Source: Trileptium ribeirensis (Eukaryota > Nematoda > Enoplea > Enoplida > Thoracostomopsidae). Taken from it: DNA of 64,000 nucleotides. The DNA lies in assembly GCA_030248225.1 (NCBI GenBank), contig JASANE010019340.1, forward strand, positions 62,001 to 126,000. The letters are read 5' to 3'. Below the pieces are notes generated by a model that saw only the letters and a list, made by a program, of their open reading frames with translations, had not been told where the DNA came from and did not search any database. Every line of letters begins with the position of its first letter. Positions within the stretch are counted from its first letter, which is position 1. Made by a program: the position numbers and the translations under genes. This document shows positions 49,431 to 62,700 of this stretch, piece by piece.

Positions 49431-51159
49431 ATAACGGTACGCAGCTGCATGGCACAACTTCCTAACACCATGCCCATACGACTCCGGCTGTCATAACGTC
49501 AAGGGTGGACCAAAATTTTTGTATTTTTGACACTTTTCTTGGTTAGACCCAAGAAGGTATGGAGATTAGCAAGTCGCAGGCGCGCTTCACGAAGTGTGCT
49601 CAGACATTGCTCGATTGGTTGCTCATGTGTCTAGTATTTGGTATGATTACTGAAGTCCCCCAGGGAGGTTGGCACCGACACCTGCTCACAGGTCATGATG
49701 CCCTACCGATATTCCCTATCATAATCTTATTTGGAAGTTGTTTGGTTCGACATTATTGAAGAAGATGTTTGCACACGTGTTTGATTTTACTAAAATTTAT
49801 AACTCGGTCTCAACCAGTTACGGTTGTAGCCCTACTAATTTGATGTTGCCTATATGGCCCCCACTGGGTTCCGACATTCCAGGAAGTTTAACGCCGGACG
49901 CTCTGCTCATTGTTGGATAAGCTACGATTAATTGTCTTACACGATGTAGCTCGCCTAATGAGTTTCGTTTGTGACTGGTGTATGATTGTTTCGGGAGCGA
50001 TTTTCATTACTGATTTCGTGGATTCCTCTCGCAATGATTCCGTTACTCTGTTATACTAAAAAGGGGTGGCAAACCATACGCGTTAGGGCTGGGGATCTTT
50101 TATCCACAGACCGTACCGCAAAAGGTTGACCGGTTCATAGGAACAGAGCAATCGAAACGTAAAACTATACTGGCGTGAATAACACAGGACACAGTAGTTG
50201 ATTTTATGAATTTTATTTGAATGTATCATACAGTGCAGGCTAGATAAGATCATTACCGTGGAATACGCAATGGTATAAGCATATAAACCGAAGACGATAG
50301 CGTATTATGTCGGTGCGGCGAGGAAACATGAAAGACTTCTCTGGTACTATCTAAGCAAAGGGGAGGGAAAGAGAAACATGAGCGATTACGTTCCCGAGAA
50401 ATTCGAACCAACGGACAACTATTCCAGCGACTCTCCATTTTCGCGATATCTTGTTCTGCTATAGGTCGCAAAACTGGACTTGGTGTGCTTCAAGATTCGC
50501 TCCATGTAACGCGACGCTACCATTATCCAGAAAGGAGGGAAGGGTTTTCCCGAGTTGAGGGCAAGCTGAAGTTCTTCGGTTAAGAAGCGACCGTGCTACG
50601 ACAAAAACGCGTCAGAAGAAAACGACTACAATGTACAGTTTAAAAGAAGCACAAAAATTATCATAGCGATATGCATAAAGTTGCAGTGCATTAGGTAATA
50701 TCGATCACCGCATGACTATAACCATTCAATCATTTGGGTACGCATACGTATCCGAACGAACCTCATATAGAATACCTAACGCTGCATGAGGACTGTAACT
50801 TGTCTACCGTAGGGGAAATTCTACGCTGGCCCTCGTGATTCACTATCGTCTCGACTGACCGATCATGTATGAAATATTGCACGTACCGAATTTGAGGACG
50901 AGTCAACGATAAAAATAATACTATGGACGGGGCGGGCTATTTCCGGGTTCAAACTACGCTCTATGCCAACGTGATTTGTCATGCGTCGGAAATCGACATT
51001 TGCGTGCATACTGACAATAACGCAGTTATTTGTACCACTCAGAGACAGAAGCAGTGCCACAGTGATGGTGAGAACTTTAATTCCTTACTCAAAGAAAACG
51101 TTACAAATTTCTCCAGTTCATCTCTTTATCAGAACGCAAAACTCGTCAACATGGCACCG

Positions 51160-51235
51160 CTTTTGACTCTGGGACCTATGTAGTCTTTAATTCTGATGAT
51201 ACCAAGTCATGCTCTACCGACTGAGTTGAGGTTAA
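51160..51235 (-). ncRNA. tRNA-derived fragment (Lys-like A-box half)
   Basis: On the minus strand ACTCAGTCGGTAGAGCATGA matches the D arm and A box of tRNA-Lys-type genes. The anticodon and T arms that should follow are degenerate (GGTCCCAGAGTC in place of a B box), so this is a pseudogene or SINE head and not a functional tRNA. Confidence 0.4.
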
Positions 51236-52842
51236 TTTGTAGGTGTCAAATATTTCCGTTTAGTAGGTCCGCTCTATAACCATCAGTCTCTCACTCGCAC
51301 TCTTCCATCGCACGAACGATACCAACGATTACACGATTCCGTAGCGACCAAGACTTTTATTCTAACTCCGAACCTATTGATCGGAACTATTTTGAGCCTG
51401 CCGTACTTCGGTATTGTTCCGCCATGGCTATTTAGATCCCAACTGGTATTCCTTAATGAATGAGAAACGTCACTTCTGTACAATTCGTGGGGGCAGGCAT
51501 CACCTATTCGTTTTCCAACCTCCCCAGTATCGTGTTCTTGCATTATTTAAGCGGTTAGTGATCAGGTTGAAACCTAGAAGCATAACTCACGCTACCCTAC
51601 AGTCGTCCCATAATTAACCCACCCATATCGAATAGCAAATTTTGCGTTAATGCGGGGGCAACTTTAGTCTTGCTCGAAATCATAAATTCGCTTCGTACGG
51701 CGATAAATTTATTTTGTGGCAGATAATTTGTTGACTATTCTCGCCCCCTACATTGATCATTTGTTCCGAGGAGAAGTCAATTTTCGATGGTCAAGCTCTG
51801 GCCCATGGACCAATATTTGCGAGAACCTGAGGAAACCTAATGCTGTAGTGTCCGACTAGATAGTAACAAAAAGCGGAAAGCTACAACTTTTGCTGGTGGG
51901 CGATGTGACGAGCACACGACTAGATTCTTTGATGCTAGAGCAAGGCTCTAGCTGTTACGTATCTGTGGCGACATCTAAGCCGGAGATAATCGAATCCGAC
52001 GCGTGCGTGAAATTCAATCTAATTACGGGACACTTAGTAAGGTACCTTATGTAACTTAAAGGCGAGACGCCTCGATAACTCTATCCTGGATTATCCCGGA
52101 AATTCTGAACGCATAACCTTCAGAACCTTTCACCTGGTTGAGCCTAAGAAATTTCATGGGGATACTTTAAATAGTTCTTGCCTGAACAATCTTATGAAAA
52201 TTTGATGCACAGTGGACAAAGGTAAGAACAAACGTGAACTATCCTTGTCAGATCAAGCCACACTCTAAGCTCACGAGTCCTATATATGCGCTTATCTCCG
52301 TGAACCCGATTTTATCTAAGCTAAAGCGGCCCAATTAGTGTCCTCAATTAATTCAGACTTTGTTCCAACTGTTCCTCTTGTCTAGCTATGGATATGTGGA
52401 TTGCACCCTATTCACTGGACTTAGGGCACCAAAATTTGTGTCACTGAAAAACGGTTCCCGTGAGTCTAATTGATAATGGACAAAGCGGCCTTCTATTGAG
52501 GGAAGTGGACCATGGGAGCAGTTGAAACCTGAACCGGACATGTCCTATGAAAAAGCCGTTGTTCTATGAATGCGTTATGTAGGTATTGCTACGCCACATA
52601 GTTTTTATAACGTCATACTTCAATTACTGCATGATACCTAATTTTATAAGGGAACAGGGGATTGTAAAGTTGGTCAATCGATCAGCACTGTTGTTAATGG
52701 AAGATCCTAATACAATTTTCCTAGTTAGCTTTAAGGCCCATAACAAGTACTTAAATCTCCTAAATAAGCCAATGTGTATGCTTAAGTAATAATTCACTTG
52801 GTATTCACCTGGCCCCGGGCTGTGGGCCTCAATACTGATCAC

Positions 52843-53998
52843 TCATCGCCACTCTTCCCTGTTCGCTGTACTTGGTTCGATATGCGACATCGGGTATTGT
52901 TGCCATTGACGTAGCGGCACGTATCGAAATGCTGGTGACAATCGTTGACTGTTTGGCGTGCCTGGTCTCGTAAGATCTTCCGTGCGGTCGGGCCCAGACG
53001 TCCGGGGAGTTGCTTTGGCCAGTGACTTCGGGATCCTGCTGTCGGACATCCTCAGAACATGGCCGAGCAACTGAAAACGCTCCCTCCTCAGCATTTTCGA
53101 CACCTCGATTTCTAGACCCACTCTTCGACAAAGGTCTTCATTCCTGATGTAATCAAATTTTGTTACGACTAGAATCCGGCGTCGACAGAAGTTCTCGAAC
53201 GTGTTGATCTGCTGCTGAGGAGCTGACATCGCTGTCCATGTTCCGCAGGCGTAGAACAGAATCGGCCGAATGGCAGCATTATATATCTGAACTTTCGTGG
53301 AAACGGACACTTCTTCCGAGTTCCACACATGCCGTAGGCCCGCAAAGGCGGACCTGGCACGGTTTATGCGGTTTTTAATCTCGGTGTCACAAGCCCCTGA
53401 TCCCCTAAAAGTGCTGCCCAGGTAACAGAATTGTTCGATATCTTCCAGCACAGAACCGTTCAGCACGATGTCTTGATGTCTCTCAATGCAGCAGGTCATT
53501 ATCTTGGTCTTCTGGGAGCTGATGACCAGACCAATGCTCTTTGCAGCTGTGTCGACTCGATTGAGCACATCTTGTAGTTCGCTGACCGACCACGCGGCTA
53601 TGGCTATGTCGTCGGCATCTGTGAACTTCATGCCGTTTGCGTCGAAAATAACACCGTCGTCGTTAGGCAGGGCGGTCTCCATCACCCATGCAATTGCGTA
53701 GTTGAAGAGGATGGGGGACAAGATTGAGCCTTGTCTCACTCTAGACCTGACCTCAAAGCGTTCAGGTAACGTGTCATTTATTCGCACGCGGCAGTAAGAT
53801 GGTTCAAGCAGCGACGTGATTAGGGATACGATCTTGGCCGGCACGCCGTTCATCTCCAAGATCTTGTACAGCGGTTCTCGGTGAACGGAGTCGAACGCGG
53901 CTTTGAAATCAACGAAGGCCACGGCAACTGGTCTCCGATATTCATGAAGATTCTGGAGCATGATCCTCACGCTCAGTATCTGGTCGATTGTGCTGCGC
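52843..53998 (-). pseudogene. RTE-like LINE reverse transcriptase, 5'-truncated
   Basis: The frame is open from a TAG at about 53,999 to the stop at 52,843, roughly 384 codons. It begins RSTIDQILSVRIMLQN inside the fingers region and continues FVDFKAAFDSVHRE (first catalytic Asp), VRQGSILSPILFNYAI and FTDADDIAIA, the catalytic box, where the usual Tyr/Phe before ADD is Asp. The C-terminal part has FCYLGSTFRGSG and FQLLGHVLRM, and ends ANREEWR. This order is that of RTE-clade elements common in invertebrates. The endonuclease and RT N-terminus are missing, so it is a 5'-truncated insertion, though the remaining frame is undamaged and therefore fairly recent. It lies inside unit D copy 2, antisense to the unit as drawn. 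The 3' tail runs to about 52,800. Confidence 0.88.
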
Positions 53999-56840
53999 TA
54001 AGTCATAATGCATATACATATATATCGTGAGGTTATATGTAATTTATCATACAAACTATACTGAGAGGTTAGAAAGCAATGAAATCAACACAAAGCACAA
54101 AAGAAAATGATACGAAACAAAAGAATCGTTCCTAAGGCTTAAGTTACTCTAACCTTAGAATTTGCTTCCACAACATCGACACTGACCGGGCCTGCCCTCA
54201 TCTCATTCGCCGAGCCTAATATCCCAAGCTCAAAACAGCGAATTAAAATTTTGTCACTCACCCCGAGGACATTGCGGGGCCATACGTGACCTACGTCCTC
54301 CCTTTTATGCTCAAGCTTCGATCTGCCCCAAACGCGACATGAGCACCGAACCTTCTACTAAACTATTAATTTTGAAAACGTAACCCAAACAACAAACCCT
54401 AAAGCAGATCCTAATTATCATCGCCCTTTTCTTTCGAGCAAGCAAATTTTATTTATGGTCGTCCAAAGGAAAATGTTACCAACCCTAATCAGTTCAAACA
54501 TCATGTAAAATGTGGATCTATTGAATCCAAACTGATGTGATTTTGAGGTCTACCTATGACCACGGGGAACCAGAAGGACTTTAGCGAACTATTCCTATCC
54601 ACATAAATTGGAAGTTGAACCCGACCATGTATACTAATTACAGACAAGACATCGTGTAGCAATTCAAAAATAAGGTAGGTTTGCACAACGCCAGACGAAA
54701 GTTAAGATAAACCAAGGCACTAGCTACATTCACGACTAAAATTGTATGGTTTGTCGCGCTTATATTAACAATTAATTCTTGAAAATAGGAAATCCCCCAC
54801 TTCATATCGCCCACGCCCTATGCACTTACGAGATCCATCAGTCGACCGCCAAACTAGCGCCCAACTCGAGTTAAAATTCACGTGGAACCATCAAAACAAA
54901 CACAAGTAGTAAAGCAACGGACCCGGTTTATAAACCAACCGAAGTCCGTGCTGCCGAAGTCGAACTGATTTCATTATACTGGGCGGGACGCCCAATCTCC
55001 AAACTTTGTTCCTACAAATTGCATACAAATTGAATCATCCTTCAATCATAAAGGAGCCCGGGTTCGAAGTCAGTTTCAAAATTTCAAATGAATAGTCCAA
55101 TCCAAACTTCTACCACCTTAGCCCTACCGTAAACGCTGGGCGCCAAAGTACCAAAGAGATTTGCCGAGACAAAGAAATGTCTCGCACCTGCAATTCTGGG
55201 TCGGAGTTCAAACTTTGGTTTGGTTCCGTCTATTGGATTTTGCTATTTACAGATGTCTGGGTCGAAGGTTAACTTGTGTTTTAACCAACCTTTATAGCAA
55301 CTTAACGGCGAAGCATTTAGCTCTTTGGATTCCTTAGGGTGTGGGCTAAGTAATGACGTATAAAACTCCCACCTATCGAACTCCGACCAGGAACAGAAGG
55401 GTTGCATTACCGACGACCGAATAATTTCAGATGTCAAATGAAATGAAAGTGAGAATTTTGTCGTTGTTAGCAGGCAATTGAGTGAGCGCACCGGAACCCA
55501 ATGATGTCCGTTAGTTATCCAACGGTATGTCGTATCTAGCAATGGTATAATTCCCCTTGTTCATGAGAATAATAGATCACAAAAACGATGGTTCGATAAA
55601 AGTCGGTCAAGGCTACTGATGAAACATAATAATTCCGGGGATTATAAGTTCCTACGGAAAGATGGGGGTAGCGGATAATTCGTTCGGGAAAGTGTGAAAG
55701 GAGATACAAGTATATTAGGATTAAATATAAATAATGCGACATTATAGAGAATAGGCCTACTCCGAATCACTGCTAGCATCCAAACTTAGCGTAAGTAAAC
55801 GGCTGTTTCTACAATTTTAACGTGCTTCCCTTCATTTGTGGGTTAGGTTCCCAATTTCGGATATTTTGGTCCCATTGAATATGCCGTGAAATTTTGCATC
55901 GAAAAAATACTCTGGGCACTTTAGTATCAACCATTAGACGGTTCGACATTACTTCGCGAATCGTTCTGTTTAACCATTACGATGCAGTCAAGCAGCTTAC
56001 CGTCAGCATGGGTTAAGTTGATGCTTTTAATTTTGATTATTATACAGCCAACCTTAAGCATTCGCCGCTCTCTTCCTAGTGAGTAGTCGATGGCCTCCTA
56101 TTCCCGGACGGTTGTAATTTTATAATTGCAACAACATGGGGGCAGCCGGTCGTGTTCCGAATGTCTTACCTAGATTTTCTACAACGATTTAGCACCCTAT
56201 CTAATATCTTTAGCACCTTGTTCTCCACTCAGTTTCCGCAGTTGATGCTCATACCAAGCCGAAACCTAAAATAATCCAGCTAAGATCCGAGTAACGACGT
56301 ACATGCCACAAAATGAAACATGCAATGGCAAAAAATAACAAACATACATAAAGCGACATTATGTATTAATAAACGACATGAACAACGGGTTTTAATAAGC
56401 AGAATGCCATTACGAACACGACCATGACACCATGCGGCACGCCACTTCTAATTTACCTCCGATGAGGTTAGCACAAACTGTACCAGATTTCCCGCAAAAT
56501 ATTTTGACCCATATTTAGGACAAATTATGATTCAAGCTCTATTGGTTACAAAGTCTCACGATGCCAGAATTAAATGAAAGCGCGTAAAACAGACCGGAAC
56601 GGTCCTGCTAAATAATTGTCGTATTCTGAATTGAAGTAAACTAAACGACAGTGGAGAATAATACAATTGTGCCCTAGAATTTATAGGCCGTTTGTCCTTT
56701 AGCTTGAAAATATAATTTTGACTAAATTTCGGTTTTATAGCCGTATTGTGCCATTACGAAAATAAACGACGGTAGTAAATAATACAATTGTGCGCTAGTA
56801 ATTATTGACCGTTTGTCCTTTAACAAGAATGTATTTGACT

Positions 56841-57644
56841 AATAAAAATTTTCGTGGCCACTGATACCAAAAAGACAAAGCTCGTGTTGTGTTGTCCCAC
56901 CTGAGTTTACCGTGTAGTCAAAGCTTGCATGCACGTTGTTCTTCAATCGTTGTGGAAACTGAAAGAACCGAGTAACAGATCCTCGACAGGTCAGTTGTTT
57001 CAACCGAATAAAATTGGAATTCGATCACTTTCACCTGCCTGAGTTTGTCAAAAAGGCTAATACAGAAAGGGCTAAACAACCTTATTTTTACATCTTTACC
57101 TTGTGCAGCGAATATCACTTTGTTTGAAATAGATTTATGCAATGTTACAGTGTTAATATATAAATATATATTTAATGCAAAAATGCATAATCTTGTATGC
57201 TCTGGACCGTTTGAGCAATCTAAACAAAACTACGAAAACCAGGGAAACCTAAACTGTAATCTGTAAGCCGTAACTAATTCAAGCGGTGCATTAGTTTTAA
57301 TAAAGTACTGTCCCTTCATGTATCACGTCACCGTTGACAAGACGGCTACCGACATCGTCTAGCCAGCACACAGTAGTGATGGTCTTGGTTTGATATGTGA
57401 TCTCTGGAGCTTTATGTGGATATCTAACCACGCAAATATCCGTTCGTTATACACGATGGCTCTAATGTTTCGCGAGTAATTTTTCAAACTGCAGAGCAGC
57501 AGTTGAGTTTATACTGGTTTTATCCCTCACTATGTCATTTTCCTATCTGGGATAGCCTTAGGATAGAAATCCTTTGCCCACTAAACTGTTGAAAAAAGAT
57601 ATACAATGCACATACAATTATAATATATTCAGCTGTTATTGTAG
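56841..57644. other. No supported gene
   Basis: AT-rich. Short open frames on both strands at 56,918-57,266 have no recognisable domain. Confidence 0.4.
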
Positions 57645-57790
57645 GCATATATATGGACTTCATATTTACTGCAATGTTGAGCTTCTCAACCCATACGTAC
57701 GACTCGACAATGAAGATTTATTTAAAGTCGCTCACACAGCATGTTTACTAACGTTTGCACAATATTGTCGCAATTTTTATACCAAGGTAT
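57645..57790 (-). repeat. LINE 3'-UTR fragment (same family as 62,960)
   Basis: GACTTCATATTTACTGCAAT, ..CATACGTACGACTC.., ..CATGTTTACTAACGTTTGCA aligns collinearly with 62,960-63,075, which lies beyond the stop codon of a minus-strand LINE. A second matching piece (GCGTCGCTTGTTGCTACTAC at about 58,523) corresponds to 63,341, suggesting that the intervening family B copy split this fragment. Confidence 0.5.
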
Positions 57791-57859
57791 GATGCAACTG
57801 CGTAATAAATAAAGTAAGAATAGAATGACTCTTGCATGTGTATCATGCATGCTGAAGCT

Positions 57860-58290
57860 CCGAGGTCTGAGGTATGGGGATAGCCAGGGCCAGGGGTGGC
57901 CATCTCGGGTGTGGGGATTGTTTAGAGGATCCTCCACAGTGGATGCTAAAAAGTTGATGACCTCCCGCTTCTCCACCCAAGACGCATTTATGCCGCCTTG
58001 ACCCCATTGTTGCCAATTTTTACCCTATTTTTACAACTGTTGTCAACCTTATCTGCGCGAGTGGGGGATAAGAGCTGCTTAGGGAGGTAGAACATGGCCT
58101 AGGTGGAGGGGAGTTCGAGGGCTCAGGGGAGTTGGACCTCAGGTATAATTTGCTTATGGAATGCTGGCGTAATTTCAAAAAGCTTATAAACAAATTTGAG
58201 CAGTATTGCAATAATCTCTGTATTTTAATTGCACTAATGAAGTTGTAATTAGAGTTGCAAGCGGGGCGGAACAACACGCGAGCGCCGCCC
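57860..58290 (-). repeat. Dispersed repeat family B, reverse copy
   Basis: GTTGCCAATTTTTACCC and AACTGTTGTCAACC are the complement of the GGCAAAAATTGG core, between G-rich flanks. It lies between two pieces that match the 3' UTR of the LINE at 62,950-63,370. Confidence 0.5.
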
Positions 58291-58599
58291 GACCCTATGA
58301 GGCGGGAGAGGCCTAAATCACTGTGCTACCGGTAGAACTTGGTCCGAAATGAGGCCTTCTGAAGTGGCGTGCGGGGAAATTATTGGGGCTTAAGGGTGTT
58401 TATTAACGACGACATTAAATAAGATTAGCAGCAAGGTTAAGCCGACAAGGTATTAAAGCCGTGCAACTCGCCCATAGAGCTTAGATTGTTGTCATTTTCA
58501 ATTGACAAAATGTCTACATACAATGCGTCGCTTGTTGCTACTACATATTTTATTACGGCGATGTAACGAACAATAATTGTTGTTGCAGTTCATATAAGG

Positions 58600-59454
58600 T
58601 CTGCCGGTGTTGGTACTTTTTGTGTCTCATTCCCGATATTAACTCAGCTTGGTAAAAACAAAGAAATGTCTACAAAATATGAAGTCGATAATGCTTATCT
58701 GATATTGTAGTACCAAAGGAACCGTGAATTTGTATGTCAAATTAGTATTTGCACAGCGACCATAATAATATGTGTTTAAGCTTGTCTCAATTTTTAGTGC
58801 TTAATGCGTAATGGCGTTATCCTATGTTATGGTCATAAATCATTTGACAAACTATGGATAGTAGCTTTTCAAAACTCAAATAAATGAACGATTAACTTCG
58901 TCAAAAGTTTTAGTAATGCTTACATATTCGCTATGTTGTGTTCTCCTCCAGGTTTATCACTTTTTAGCTTCGCAAACTTTGTCCAATATAACACCAAAAT
59001 TTTGCACAATCGTGTACAAATCAATGCGACGTCTCATGCATATATGCATAACTGGCGGCAAAACGTGTTTGCAATAATGGGATCATGTAAATTTCACGTT
59101 CCGTGCTTACACCAATTAAAATTTTTTGTTGCCATAAACAGTTGCGTATAGAAACCAACTATTAATTTCTAGAAAACGTTTAACTATTGCGTACGCTTCA
59201 TCTTACTTATGTCTACCAACGGTTGCAGTCCTTTTGTGTTTGGTTAATAAATAGCTAACAACTGCGCAGGACGGGCAGAGGGGGAACAGGACGGGTCGGA
59301 GCAGAATGTCCTGCTCGCTTCCAACTCAAATCGTAATATATATTTATAAACCTGGTGGTGTTAACAGAAACAAAATTAAATCAGACAGGGTCACCGTTCC
59401 ACCAATCACACCAATTCCTTAGAGGACAAAGTCGTAACGCCTTGAAAGGAATGA
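58600..59454. other. No supported gene
   Basis: AT-rich. The 72-codon open frame at 58,933 has no recognisable domain. A G-rich patch (about 59,265-59,330) may be the edge of another repeat. Confidence 0.4.
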
Positions 59455-59745
59455 TCAGTGGCCGGTCTAGGATTTCACAGGGGGATTCTGGGGTGCCAGT
59501 CCCCCCTTTTCGAGGCGACTCATGCTGACTCCATCTGAAGGCGTGCGGAAAATTTTAGCGAAAATGGTGGAAATTAACAAAAATAGCAGGAAAATTTATC
59601 AAAAATAGGAAACATTGGCAAAAATTAAGAGAAATCAGGAGTCCCAAAAATTTATCCCATCCCGTCCCCTCCTTCCGATGCTAGCGGGGCGGATCCAGCC
59701 ATTGGATACCACTCTGGATCCGGCCTTGGGCATGACTATTCAACA
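59455..59745 (+). repeat. Dispersed repeat family B, last copy
   Basis: AAATTTTAGCGAAAATGGTG, then AACATTGGCAAAAATTAAG-type units between C-rich flanks (CCAGTCCCCCCTTTTCG and CCATCCCGTCCCCTCC). Confidence 0.55.
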
Positions 59746-62700
59746 CATGTATCCTATTCAAAAAATTGGCATATGCAACGCTGTGATCCGCAGGATTACT
59801 ATAAGCCTGTGGACTGGTACATTAAAATGAAGTAAATTGCAGCATATCTACTCTCCCAGAAATTCTGCCGTCGATTTCTCACGGAATGACTAAGCACGAT
59901 CACGTTGACATGGAAGTGTTCTATTATAAAACCGGTGCCACAAAGTCCAAATGCCGGCTTGACTGAAAAGGTCATTGGAAATCCTCGTACATACTCCTAT
60001 GCTGGCGGCACCAGAATCTCAATGAAAATTTAGCTGAAGCAACTCGATCGGCGGACTAGATCTGGTCCACATAAATAACACCCAAATCCTAGCGACATAT
60101 TTCTAGTTTAATATGCTGATTTTCGTCATATTAAACTACTCGAACTGCAATCCTTTCTGAAGACGCAATTGCGAAATCTTGTTTGCTCTAAAGCACTGAA
60201 ATCAGTAGCTCTGAGAACACGGACTACTAAGGTCAACATGTTGACGTTCAACTGCTAGAATTTTATTGCCCACGATTGAATGTTGGATTCCTCGAATTTG
60301 AAATTTAATATATGATGCCGTTTTTGTGACACGTATTAGTAATTGTTATCAACGTTATTTCCCCCAAATTAGACAAATTAATAACGTACTCCGGTAATAA
60401 ACGATGTTTGTATTTTGCGAATATTATTTAGCTCGGTTCACAGAAAACTAAGCGGGCTTCTCTGCTAAGCTAAAATGTCAATAACTTACTGTAAACGCTA
60501 ATCTTGTTTGCTTAGATGAGATAAGGTATTGTTTTAGTACCTTATAAATGTCAATGAACTTTTAGTTATTGGAAACTTCACTCCTAATTAAAACCAATTT
60601 ATTACTGATAAAGAACACAAACATTGGAGTAGAGCTAGTAAATTAAAATAGAGATAAATACGTGTAATTGTCAAAATATTTTTGAATAGTCAAAGTAAAT
60701 ATTATCATTGTTCTTCTAACCCTCAATGTCGTTTGTGATACCTATAAAAGCGGAGCTAAAACAAAACTTTGATAATCTATTTCAGTTTTGTTTAGTTACT
60801 TCTGTTTTGATTCATGATGCCTGTTGCTTTTTTCTTTTATTTTACCAGTCATATATGCGGACATATAACGGTCAACGATATAATATTAACTATTCATTTT
60901 CTACACCATAAGGCTCCCTCCCCAATCACTACTGCAGTACTACTGATACTGCATCAGGTCTTATTTCGCTATATGAGGTATTATTTTATTTTGTTGTGAA
61001 ACATAGACTTATGTTGCATTCCCTCAACCAGTTGTTTATCTTGTAAAATGAAGATGGCTTGTTAAGTCTAGCGCTATATCGCCAATGTTAAAGTGTGAAA
61101 CAAAAATCTTGGTCCAAATTTACGTTGGGAGGAAAATCAGGGCGTAGGCCCCACCATCTTTTCAGTCATGTCCCATAATCTCTGGACCCCCTTCAATCGA
61201 AGCACACAAAACCTATTGCTTCGCAATCAGGGTCGCGCCTTTTTTGCCAAGGACCATGTATTATTCGGAAGTTGTTGAGACCAACTTTATGAATTCTGAG
61301 TGTGTCAGCACATACAACTTAATTTGTTTTGTTATAGAGATGCGACCTTTTTCGTGTAGTTCTGGTTAGACGGGCCAATTTCAAATCACATTTTTGCTCA
61401 ATTGTATAATAAATATGATCAACTCGTGTAGTTCGGGTCTTTTGGGACCTATTTTAAAACCCATTTTTACATAATTCTACAATATAGGTAAACATAACGA
61501 TAACGCTCCATACGCAGCTGCATTTAGCTCCTCTAGATCTGCCAAATCTTCCCAAATAGGTTCACATATTTTGTTATAGAGACACGGCGTTTTCTTAAAA
61601 AATGCGGTTTTCATGGGGCGTTTTAAATACCTCTTCAGTCCCTAATCGCGGATCCAAGTGTAAATACGTGTAAACGCCTTATATATATTTGTATAGAGTC
61701 TTAATTACTGTGCAAAATGAAACCAACTTGACTTAAATGTCTTCGCACTTTATCGATATACACCCAAAAACCTATATACCCATTTTGACAAGACACGAGC
61801 TCTTTCGGTTTACATCTACGGGGAAAATACTTTGAACCCATTTCATTTTCGGCAGTAAATAGAAAGTACAAATACAGATTTCAAGCATTTATTTGAGCTA
61901 GTGGACGAGATGATTGGACGTGATATGAATACCACAAGAAACAAATCCAAACGAATATCAAATCATGATTTTCACAAAAATTTCACCTCATGAAAAGTAA
62001 TGATTTGTTAAACTAAAGTTAAAAGTTAAATTTGTTAAAACTCAGAATTAAATAATAAAATATCGAAGGTATCTAGACGACATATTATCTTGCTTAAATC
62101 CTGCGCGCCTGGGTGTTTACATTAGCTTTGAGTGCGTAAAGTTATGTTTGCGTTTATTAATGGAAAAAAATTATACATCGTGCTGCAGGTTCTTTGTTTT
62201 AGAGAACGTCACTTGTGCGGATAGTTAGAGCTTAAGTGATCGGACAGAAACAGACAAACATGAACGGTAGCGGCTGTAAAAAATAGCCTCGAAAACACGA
62301 AATACTTAAGCAACTAGAACCAATGATTTCTTAGATTAGAAACGACTGTGGACGTGGGAATCTAAATTTTTATCTAATGTAATCTGCGAAATTTGTCAAA
62401 AATATTATTTCAGCAAAAAATAGGCTATATACTAAACAGTTATAGTCTACCTAACCTTCATATTTTAAATTAAATCAAAGTCACTTCCGAAGTTTCAATT
62501 ATTATTGCTTGAAATAGGTATATCAAAATGACGATTTCCTCTACGTCATTTTAGAGGCACTGCAAACGTTTCACCGCTTCAATTATGTTAAAAACTGGCT
62601 TTATCATGAAGCCTAAACTTTCATAAACCAAGTGACAATATAGAGAATTTTACAGAAAATTCAAATCATAGTTGGTTGAAGTATATTTATCACAGAATTT

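Larger units (their letters stand above)
49431..56840 (+). repeat. Large tandem unit D, copy 2 (about 7.4 kb), interrupted by an RTE-like LINE
   Basis: Collinear with copy 1 (islands listed there) but diverged. Relative to copy 1 it lacks the roughly 46,450-47,700 part, including the purine tract and triple hairpin modules, and carries extra sequence at about 50,000-54,100, of which 52,800-53,998 is a LINE fragment. Stems are retained where sequence changed: CTGG/CCAG at about 49,865-49,883 replaces CAGGG/CCCTG of copy 1, and the ACCTG/CAGGT hairpin at 49,680-49,693 persists with an altered loop. It ends in the same minisatellite (56,655-56,835). No convincing coding sequence outside the LINE. 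Confidence 0.65.

Noticed and set aside
42275..49745. The 42.28-kb and 49.43-kb blocks as LTRs of one retrotransposon
   Set aside because: Similarity continues collinearly beyond the second block to 56.8 kb, so tandem units explain the data better; no gag, pol, primer site or TG..CA ends were seen.
51190..51200. CTGATGA core suggestive of a hammerhead ribozyme
   Set aside because: No GAAA partner or cleavage triplet at suitable distance, and the flanking stems do not pair.
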